A stretch of 64,000 nt of DNA from an uncultured Verrucomicrobiota bacterium. GTDB taxonomy: Bacteria; Verrucomicrobiota; Verrucomicrobiia; Limisphaerales; UBA9464. Positions 53,138 to 60,250 of the stretch are shown piece after piece. The notes below the pieces were generated by a model, which was not told the DNA's origin, did no database searches, and was given only the letters and a program-made list of their open reading frames with translations. The translations under genes and the position numbers were made by a program. The stretch spans positions 1-64,000 of the forward strand of contig CAIXUG010000018.1 of the NCBI GenBank assembly GCA_903922605.1. Reading direction: 5' to 3'. Each line of letters begins with the position of its first letter. Positions within the stretch are counted from its first letter, which is position 1.

Positions 53138-53533
53138 TTAGTAACGGCCGCCGCCGCCGCCGCCACCGTAGCCGCCACGGCTGCCACGGTCGCCGCCACG
53201 GCCACCGCCGCCGCCGCTACCGCCACGACCGCCGCTGAAGCCGCCGCCGCCGCCACCGCCGAAGCCGCCGGTGCGGGGCCGCTCTTCCTTCGGACGAGCC
53301 TCATTGACCGTGAGTGCACGGCCGTCGAGCTGCGCGCCGCTCATGGCCGCGATCGCCGCCTGGGCAGCCTCGGGGGTGTCCATGGTGACGAAGGCGAAGC
53401 CGCGGGAACGACCGGTCTCGCGGTCGAGCATCAGCGCCACTTCGACGACAATGCCGTGCTGGGAAAAGGCGTCCTGGAGCTGGTTCTGTGTGGTGTTGAA
53501 GGAAAGGTTTCCGACGAACAATTTGGTACCCAT
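53138..53533 (-). CDS. Glycine-rich RRM RNA-binding protein
   Basis: A 131-residue protein. Residues 3-80 are one RNA-recognition motif, with RNP2 LFVGNL at 5-10 and RNP1 RGFAFVTM at 44-51. The tail from about 90 is almost pure Gly/Arg ([20 protein letters not shown] and on), as in bacterial cold-induced Rbp proteins and plant glycine-rich proteins. It binds RNA in the cytoplasm. A leader of about 230 bp without another ORF precedes it, and it has its own terminator. Confidence 0.95.
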   Translation of the reverse strand: MGTKLFVGNLSFNTTQNQLQDAFSQHGIVVEVALMLDRETGRSRGFAFVTMDTPEAAQAAIAAMSGAQLDGRALTVNEARPKEERPRTGGFGGGGGGGFSGGRGGSGGGGGRGGDRGSRGGYGGGGGGGRY

Positions 53534-53824
53534 AGTGATGTTTGCTTTGTACTGCCGGCCTGCTGCTAGTCTCGAACTGTTCCCGACTGTCGGGTTTCAA
53601 ATCATCACTGAAACGGGTTCAACTGAAGATCCACCAAGTACCGAAGCGCATGCCGTCTGACGGTTAGCGGGGGCACAATGCCTGTCTGGCCGCCAGTAAC
53701 AAGTTATTTTACTGACCCCCATCCTGGTCGGTCGCGGCGCGCCCGGGCGACTTAGGCATCTTCAGATCCCGTTTTCGCGGTGTTGAAGGTCGCCGGCGCA
53801 CCCTGTTTTCGCTACGTTGCGCGC

Positions 53825-54271
53825 GTGTTCAAAGTTTACGCCTACGCCGGGTGCGACACCTGCCGGAACGCCCTGAAATTTCTCAAGGAACGCGGAATCA
53901 GCCCCGAGGTGATCCCCATCCGCGAGCAGCCGCCGACCCGCGCCGAGCTGAAGCGGATGCTGGCCCTGCAAGCGGGCGCGATCCGTAAGTTGTTCAACAC
54001 CTCCGGGCAGGATTACCGGGCGCTCGGCCTCGGTGCCAAGCTCCCGACACTCACCGAGGCGGCTGCGCTCGACCTGCTCGCTCAGAACGGAAACCTCGTG
54101 AAACGGCCCTTCGTGCTCACCCGGACCGGCGGTACCGTCGGTTTCAAGCCGGAGGAATGGGAAAAGCTGGTTGCGGATAAGGCCTGTGCTTCGGGGGGGA
54201 CTAGAAATGAAACGCGACAATCCCGGCCATGCGGCACCTCCACACGCTCGCCCTCGCTGAGAAGAAGCTAA
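53825..54271 (+). CDS. ArsC/Spx-family thioredoxin-fold protein
   Basis: About 148 residues from the GTG at 53825, giving VFKVYAYAGCDTCRNALKFL; an ATG at 53780 adds 15 residues. The Cys-x2-Cys is at GCDTC and the family features LFNTSGQDYRALGL and KRPFVLTRTGGTVGFKPEEW follow. This is the YffB/Spx-ArsC group, with reductase activity uncertain. The last about 27 residues after VADKA look unrelated, because the frame passes a seven-G tract and runs on; a natural stop exists one base out of frame just beyond it. Confidence 0.85.
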   Translation: MFKVYAYAGCDTCRNALKFLKERGISPEVIPIREQPPTRAELKRMLALQAGAIRKLFNTSGQDYRALGLGAKLPTLTEAAALDLLAQNGNLVKRPFVLTRTGGTVGFKPEEWEKLVADKACASGGTRNETRQSRPCGTSTRSPSLRRS

Positions 54272-54280
54272 TTCCCGCCG

Positions 54281-54871
54281 TCACGTCGGGACAGCGCGAG
54301 GTGATAAATGGACGCGAAGCCTCCATCGCCGTAACGTCGCGACCACTTTCTGATCCAGTCCGGGATGGAATAGGCCAACCGGCGAATAGCCCCGACGGAT
54401 TGCCAGCCAACCGGTGGCGATGATCGCGATCAGGGTGATCAGCAGGTTCTGCCATGAATCGAGCCGCCACTGGTGGGACCAGGTCCAAAATGGCGTCGCG
54501 GCCCACGGCCAGAAATAGCGGATGCCCCAGAGCTCGCCGTCCGGACCGCCTGATCCCAGCAGGTCGCAGAGCAGGTGCAGGTGGAAGGACACGGCAGCGA
54601 GGGCAGCGGTGATCCACCGTCGCCGACCAATGGCCAGCGCGACCAGACTGACGAGCAAAGCCGCCAGGGCATTGTGGGCCAGCACGTGGTGAAAATCGAT
54701 CCACCAACGATGCGGCGTGGCCGGGTCAGGCCAGAAGAAGTCGGCGATGATTCCCAGCCCATCCACGTCTGGCGCGATTCCGGCGAGCGTGACTATGGCG
54801 CGATCTCGGCGGGGCAGTTCGCAGGAGTTGGCGACCAACCAGCCCAGCAAGGCATGTGTTCCCGGAGGCAC
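54281..54871 (-). CDS. YdjM-like membrane-bound metal-dependent hydrolase family protein
   Basis: A 196-residue membrane protein of the DUF457/YdjM family with three to four hydrophobic segments. Conserved metal-ligand-like residues are GTHALLGWLVA, IAPDVDGLGII, DFHHVLAHN and FHLHLLCDLLGS. The family is presumed hydrolytic; E. coli YdjM is an SOS-regulated inner-membrane protein. No LexA site was identified here. Convergent with the ArsC-like gene. Confidence 0.85.
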   Translation of the reverse strand: MPPGTHALLGWLVANSCELPRRDRAIVTLAGIAPDVDGLGIIADFFWPDPATPHRWWIDFHHVLAHNALAALLVSLVALAIGRRRWITAALAAVSFHLHLLCDLLGSGGPDGELWGIRYFWPWAATPFWTWSHQWRLDSWQNLLITLIAIIATGWLAIRRGYSPVGLFHPGLDQKVVATLRRWRLRVHLSPRAVPT

Positions 54872-54939
54872 GCAGTGTTAACACCGTCTGTCTGGGGCCG
54901 TTGCAGGCTTGCTTGCCGAAACGCGTTCCTTGCTCTCGG

Positions 54940-55485
54940 TCAGGGTTGGATCATAGCGGCTTGCAGCCGTCGCGCAGCTTCCTTGCCCACTTCGTGATCG
55001 TACCTGCCTAGGCTGATGCTTTGGAATTTCAGTCCCGATCTGGTGGTGATCCATGAGGATCCGACTGTCGATCTTCCTGCCCTATGTTCTTCAAAATCGG
55101 CACCCAACAAAGCAGATCTTGGAATGGATGTGGGATTCACCGGCCAGACATGAAGCAACTCAATCTTATCGGGTCTGATACGAAATCCATAAATTTTTGA
55201 AAAGTGCTCCATGCAGGGAAAGCGAAGCATGAGGAAAGCAGCGATCCACAAGACCGTATAGAAGGGCAGTGGAATGGCCGCGTATTGTCTCCCCTTATAT
55301 TTCTTGCCATCGAGCCGAACCCACGACACCCAAATTAGGAAAAAGACGAAAATCAGCGCGAGCAAAAGATACCCATAGGCCCAATACGGCGCGTCCCGTT
55401 TAAGGATGAATTCTTCTGCGGTTTGAATGCGTGGGGCTGGCATGTGCGGCCCATATTCCAAATGGCCCGGCGTATTTCCGCACAT
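54940..55485 (-). CDS. Membrane protein of unknown function
   Basis: A protein of about 181 residues (start at 55485, or at the Met at 55443 giving MPAPRIQTAEEFILKRDAP). Two hydrophobic segments (YWAYGYLLLALIFVFFLIWV and PFYTVLWIAAFLMLRFPC) are followed by a soluble part of about 90 residues (IYGFRIRPDKIELLHVWPV) resembling a pleckstrin-like or bPH-type domain. Family not recognised. Base composition is more AT-rich than the neighbours, as for the other small unknown genes. Confidence 0.6.
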   Translation of the reverse strand: MCGNTPGHLEYGPHMPAPRIQTAEEFILKRDAPYWAYGYLLLALIFVFFLIWVSWVRLDGKKYKGRQYAAIPLPFYTVLWIAAFLMLRFPCMEHFSKIYGFRIRPDKIELLHVWPVNPTSIPRSALLGADFEEHRAGRSTVGSSWITTRSGLKFQSISLGRYDHEVGKEAARRLQAAMIQP

Positions 55486-55573
55486 GGAACCGGAATTTGA
55501 AATTCCAACCTTTTCGTCCCTCGAAAAGGCTGGTGCGAAGTGAACTGCTCACCGTGAGATTTCGGGCGACGCG

Positions 55574-58500
55574 CTATTTTCCCGACCGTTGTGAGAGCAG
55601 AAATGCCAGGAGTTGGTTGAACTGGGCCGGCGGAATGGTCTCGCTGAAGTTTTCCGGCATCAGGGACTGCTCGCTTTCCTTGCGTTCGGTCACGTTGGCC
55701 TTCTTCACGGAGAACTCCTTGCCGGTGGAGTCGGCGAAGACCAGCAGGTCGCCATCCTCACGGCGGAAGAGGCCACTGACCACGTCGCCATCCTTGAGGC
55801 TCACGATGGTCTGGCGGAAGGCGCGGTCCACGTTGCGGTTCGGGTCGAGCACGTCCTCGCACAGCCGCTCGAGGCCGCGATTGCCGATGCCCGTGAGCTG
55901 GGGCCCGACGAGCCCGCCCTTGCCTTCGATCTGATGGCACACGGCGCAGTTCTGGGTGAAGACGCGCTCGCCCTCGGCGACACTGGCACTGGCGCCGGCG
56001 TAGGCGGCCCGCCGTTCGGCAATGAGCCGGTCGCGGGCCTCGTCACCGGGGGGAAGATCCTTCGTGAGCTTCGTCAGGCGTGCTTCCCAGTCGGTCGGCT
56101 TCACGGCCTGCAACCGGTTCTTCATACCCACGGACTGGAGTAGCCGTGGCGAGATCACGCCCTGTTCGATAGCCCCCAGCAAGGCTTCCGCACCTTCCTT
56201 GCTGCCGGTTAGCGCGGTAGCCCATCGCGCCTGCAAACGGTTCGGCGCAGCCTTCATGGCTGTAATGACGGCGGCGCGGGCCGGTTCGGAATTCAGCTCC
56301 GCCAAGGTCGTGCCGATGCGCTCGCGCACGACGATGGGCTGGCTGCCGTCGGCCAGCACGGGCGCAAAAGCGGCGGTGGCCTGATCCGGCGCGAGCGTGG
56401 CGAACGACTTCGCCGCCGTGGCGCGCACCTCGGGATCGCCGCGATGCAGCGCGACGTCACGCAGGCGCGGGGCAACATCCTTCAACCCGAGCCGGGCCGC
56501 GAGATCGGCGGCACCGGCGGCGCGTTCCGCGAGTCCGCGGGGGGAGACGGTGGGCATGGTCAGGCCGCCTTCAAAAGCGCCGAGGGCGATCCAGGCATAG
56601 GCGGTGCCGGTGTCGGCGTCAGTGGCTTCGAGATAAACCTGCTTCCCAGCGGAGCCGCTGGTGTTCCACGTGACCTTTTGGGCGACGTCATTGCGCGGCG
56701 GCCAGGCCTCGAAGAGCACGGCGTCGGTCTGTGCGTCGCGCAGGCGGACGACGTTTTTCTTCTGCACGGGCTTATCGGGAGAACCATCGTGACCGCAGAA
56801 CCAGAAGCTGAACGACCCGCCCGCCGTGAACTCCGGCGACCGCAGCGTGCCGGTGAGCGGCTCGCCACGGACGATGCTGGAGAGCACCCGGAACTTCTGA
56901 CCGTCAGAACGGCTGCGTTCCTGGAAATCCCATGGATTTTCGGTCGGTGCGGCTTCGAGCGGGGTGTTGGCCCAGCCGGCGGCGGCGCTGGCATCGGCGC
57001 TCAGGAGCTTGCCGGCGAGTTCCGCACCCCATTCCCGAAGGGCGGTGGGCAGGGCGATACCCCGCTGGCTCAGCCCCTGATCCACCGACTTGAAGAGCAC
57101 GAGCTGGAAGTCGGGCTGCGTGGCAAACCGCGCCCGCACCAAGGCCGCGAGGCGGGGCAGCTCGGTTTCGGGCGCATAGCGGGCGATGTGCTTCAGCATG
57201 TCGGCGTTCGCGTCGCCCGATTTGGCGCGCTCGATTTCGCCCAGCAAGAACGTGGCGGCCGGGGCCGAATCCACGGCGGCGGCCACGTCCGACAGCGCGG
57301 CGCGATCCGGGTCAGACCAGTCGTTTTTCGCCACCACCTGCTGGAAGATGTCGGCGTGGTTCAGGTGGTCGCGGATGACCTTGCGGACCACGTAGAGCAG
57401 GTGGGTATCCTCGGCGGGAACCTTGGCGCGCAGGTCCAGCAGCGGACGCAAATTGCCAAAGACGGGATGGGCTCCGAGCGCTTCGGCGGCGCAACGCCGG
57501 ACGAGGGCGTCCGGATCATTGAGCAGCAGCTTCCTGGTGGTTCCGGCAACACGATCATCCCAAGCAGCCTGCTCCCGGAGGATGCGGAGCGCGTGGGTGC
57601 GCACGAGCGCATCCGGATGCCCCAAGGCTGCGAGGATTTTCCGTTCGTCGCCGCCCAGCCGGTGCACCAGCCACAGGGCGTGAACCGTCTGGAACGAATT
57701 CTTGGTCGTGCCCAGCAGGCTCTCAATTTTGCCCAGTGCCGGTTTGCCGAACCGGTCCTGAATCTCGTTCATCGCCAGGATTCGGCGCGTGAGGTTCGGC
57801 GAGCCGAGCTCGGCGATCAGTCCGTCGAGACCCTGCTGAAGCGCGACCGGATGCAGCTTCGCCTGGCCGTCCGTGCCCTTGTACACGACGCGCCAGATGC
57901 GGCCGTGATCGTGGTCGCGGCCGGGATGCGAGAGCGGCACCTCGTAGTGGCCGATGATGCGGTTGTAGAAGTCGGCGATGTAAAACGCGCCGTCGGGCCC
58001 GAGCTGGTTGTCGACCGGACGGAACCACGGGTCCGTGGTGGACATGAAGTCAGGCTGCTCGATGGCCTTCGGGGTGGAGCCTTGGAAGACAAAACGGTCG
58101 CGGTTGATGCGGCTCGTCATCACGTTGCCGAGGAAGAAATTGTCCTGATATTCCGCCGGCCAGAGGTTGTCGCTGTAATAGACCGCGCCGTCGATCGCGG
58201 TGCTGCCGTGCAGGTGCTCCATCAGGGTCGGCGCGTAGCCGAGGCCGTCGTGCGGCTTGCCGAAGCTCGGATAGTAGCCGCCGTCGATGAGCTGGTAGAT
58301 CGGCCCGCTGTGGCAGTCGCTGGAATAGAGGTTGCCGCGCGCGTCCCACGCAAGGCCGAAGGGGTTCACCTGCCCGTGCGTGTGCTGCTCGATATGCGAG
58401 CCGTCCATCCGCATCCGGTAGGTGTTGCCGGAGTTGAGATCCACATGGCTGCCGTCGGGCGCGGTGACGTGCGAGTCGTTGTTGAAGCCGTGCGTCGCGT

Positions 58501-59068
58501 ACAGCCAGCCGTCGAAGCCGCGCCGGAAGCTCGCCTGCATCCCGTGCGTGTCGCGGCTCACGTCAAACGGGCCGAAAAGCTGCGTGCGCTTGTCCGCCTT
58601 GCCGTCGCCGTCGGTGTCCTCCAGCAGCCAGATGTAGGGAATGCTCCAGACGATGGCCTTCCAGTGGCGGTCATCGGTCCGGAAGGGATACACGCCGATG
58701 GGAACGTTCAGGCCGTCCGCAAACTGGGTGACCTTGCGGGCGTGTCCATCCGGGCCGAAATCCTCGAAAATCATCAGCCGGTCACGGCCGGGCCGGTCCT
58801 TCGCGGGGAAGGGATACTCCACGCTCGTGGTGACCCAGAGCCGGCCTGTCGCGTCAAACTGCAGGTTCATCGGCTTGTTGATGTCCGGCTCCGAGCCGAC
58901 GAGCTGGATCTCGAAGCCGGGCGGCAGGGTGAACTTGGCCCGCTGCTCCGCCGTGGAGAGTGGCGGCGTGGTGCGGATGTTGAGGTCGAACTCGTCCTCC
59001 GCCAGCAGGGAAAGGCCGAGGGCGAACGGCGCAATGAGCGCGAGCGTGAGATGATGACGGACTTGCAT
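55574..59068 (-). CDS. PVC-type haem-binding propeller protein with HEAT-like repeats and C-terminal cytochrome c site
   Basis: A 1164-residue exported protein; start at 59068 gives a signal peptide (LTLALIAPFALGLSLLA). Residues about 30-420 form a PQQ-dehydrogenase-like beta-propeller (FTLPPGFEIQLVGSEPDINK, GTNVPIGVYPFRT-like, FGLAWDARGNLYSSDCHSGP, DGAFYIADFYNRIIGHYEVP). A HEAT-like helical part follows (about 440-760). Then comes a carbohydrate-binding-like beta domain, more helices, and a haem site Cys1041-x2-Cys-His1045 (NCAVCHQIEGKGG) with a C-terminal tail typical of the family. Such proteins are hallmark secreted proteins of PVC bacteria; substrate unknown. Confidence 0.93.
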   Translation of the reverse strand: MQVRHHLTLALIAPFALGLSLLAEDEFDLNIRTTPPLSTAEQRAKFTLPPGFEIQLVGSEPDINKPMNLQFDATGRLWVTTSVEYPFPAKDRPGRDRLMIFEDFGPDGHARKVTQFADGLNVPIGVYPFRTDDRHWKAIVWSIPYIWLLEDTDGDGKADKRTQLFGPFDVSRDTHGMQASFRRGFDGWLYATHGFNNDSHVTAPDGSHVDLNSGNTYRMRMDGSHIEQHTHGQVNPFGLAWDARGNLYSSDCHSGPIYQLIDGGYYPSFGKPHDGLGYAPTLMEHLHGSTAIDGAVYYSDNLWPAEYQDNFFLGNVMTSRINRDRFVFQGSTPKAIEQPDFMSTTDPWFRPVDNQLGPDGAFYIADFYNRIIGHYEVPLSHPGRDHDHGRIWRVVYKGTDGQAKLHPVALQQGLDGLIAELGSPNLTRRILAMNEIQDRFGKPALGKIESLLGTTKNSFQTVHALWLVHRLGGDERKILAALGHPDALVRTHALRILREQAAWDDRVAGTTRKLLLNDPDALVRRCAAEALGAHPVFGNLRPLLDLRAKVPAEDTHLLYVVRKVIRDHLNHADIFQQVVAKNDWSDPDRAALSDVAAAVDSAPAATFLLGEIERAKSGDANADMLKHIARYAPETELPRLAALVRARFATQPDFQLVLFKSVDQGLSQRGIALPTALREWGAELAGKLLSADASAAAGWANTPLEAAPTENPWDFQERSRSDGQKFRVLSSIVRGEPLTGTLRSPEFTAGGSFSFWFCGHDGSPDKPVQKKNVVRLRDAQTDAVLFEAWPPRNDVAQKVTWNTSGSAGKQVYLEATDADTGTAYAWIALGAFEGGLTMPTVSPRGLAERAAGAADLAARLGLKDVAPRLRDVALHRGDPEVRATAAKSFATLAPDQATAAFAPVLADGSQPIVVRERIGTTLAELNSEPARAAVITAMKAAPNRLQARWATALTGSKEGAEALLGAIEQGVISPRLLQSVGMKNRLQAVKPTDWEARLTKLTKDLPPGDEARDRLIAERRAAYAGASASVAEGERVFTQNCAVCHQIEGKGGLVGPQLTGIGNRGLERLCEDVLDPNRNVDRAFRQTIVSLKDGDVVSGLFRREDGDLLVFADSTGKEFSVKKANVTERKESEQSLMPENFSETIPPAQFNQLLAFLLSQRSGK

Positions 59069-59286
59069 GGGGCTGATGGACGCAGAGCCTAGCGACGAAT
59101 TCGACCGACGGAAGGCCGAAGCGCGTTGCGTGGCGAGATTTTGCGATCGCAGAGCCGTCGTGATTACCCGAGGTGTTCGCCACCAAGAGGCGCTCCCAGA
59201 TGTTCCGTGTGCCTCATTTTTGTTCACAACTCGGGTGCTGGGGTCGGCGTTTAGAATTCAAATCTGCGTCAGTGTTTTCATCCGAA

Positions 59287-59640
59287 TCAAATAATTCTGG
59301 GCACTCCCGGCACGCGGTCGTCGAGGCTCTCGCCAATAAGAATCAGTCCCAAGACCATTTCCAATTGATTCGCCATACCCTCAAGAGTGGCGGTTTCACC
59401 GCGGAAATAAGGGGCTTCATTCCTCAAGATTCGCATACCTGTGTAAATCTCGTTAAGCAAAGACTTGGGCACGAGATCATGGCCCTTTAAAGCCTTAGCA
59501 AACGCCTTCACGGCGTTGGAGAGTTCCTCAAACGCATCACGTTTGATTATCCTCGTCGTTTGGAGCGGAACAAAAAACTTTGTAACGGCTTCGCGGATTG
59601 CGTGACCATGAACTGTTGTAATGTCTTCAATGCTATTCAT
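59287..59640 (-). CDS. Small alpha-helical protein of unknown function
   Basis: A 117-residue protein, predicted wholly helical (AIREAVTKFFVPLQTTRIIK, AFEELSNAVKAFAKALKGHD, NQLEMVLGLILIGESL). No signal or membrane segment and no family recognised. Its GC content is lower than the neighbours, consistent with recent acquisition. It is separated from the PVC haem gene by about 220 bp with no other ORF. Confidence 0.55.
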   Translation of the reverse strand: MNSIEDITTVHGHAIREAVTKFFVPLQTTRIIKRDAFEELSNAVKAFAKALKGHDLVPKSLLNEIYTGMRILRNEAPYFRGETATLEGMANQLEMVLGLILIGESLDDRVPGVPRII

Positions 59641-60250
59641 TTCAATGGCCCAAGGATTGCGTTAGGGAGAGTCTGGTGATAAACAATAGCGTCTTCTGCC
59701 CAGAAAAAATGCCAAAATGGCAAGCTCTGGACACCTTTGGCTCGAGGCACAGTTTGCCAAACCTGAATTCGAAGCGATTAAACCTTATCAACGCCGATTG
59801 CAATTGCTGCATTTCCGCTGACGAACGCCTGTGCCAAGCAAGTTGAGATGGCGTCGAGATCCAGAGTCGATTCAGGCTGGCGACTCTAGGGCCTTGGCTT
59901 TCTTGGCAACATGCTCTGCCGCCGGCCTCGTGCCGTTTGGAGTTTTGGCTGTTAGCTTGTGTCAGGAAGCCGCTCTCCGACCGGCGTAGGGATGGCTGGG
60001 CGCTCCTTACGCCCTTCGGCGAATTGCCAGAAAACGCCGCCGGGTGGAAGGATCACACCCATCAATCCGCAGTCCGTGAGCGGAAAAATCCCGAGCCGTA
60101 AATGGGCCAAAAGTTGCGTGTAATTTCGCCGCCCCATTTCCGGCAATAGGGGGTTAAGAACAATAATAATGCCGGTCAAATGGCCATCGAGCGACTCCGC
60201 CCCAGGGCGAGGTGTCGCTGGCCCCAAGGTGCCGGCAGCATTCCAGACCT
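59641..60250. other. Sparse, relatively AT-rich intergenic region
   Basis: Six hundred bases without a credible gene; short ORFs on both strands lack any family pattern. It contains CCCCATTTCCGGCAATAGGGG near 60134-60154, where CCCC and GGGG could close a small hairpin, and AATAATAATG just after it; this may be the leader of the DUF1800 gene. I see nothing else in it. Confidence 0.4.

Noticed and set aside
53138-53270. GGC/CCG-rich repeat
   Set aside because: It encodes the Gly/Arg-rich tail of the RRM protein; it is coding low-complexity sequence.
56444-59092. Plus-strand 882-codon frame
   Set aside because: Antisense shadow of the PVC haem protein, with no recognisable motif and typical shadow composition.
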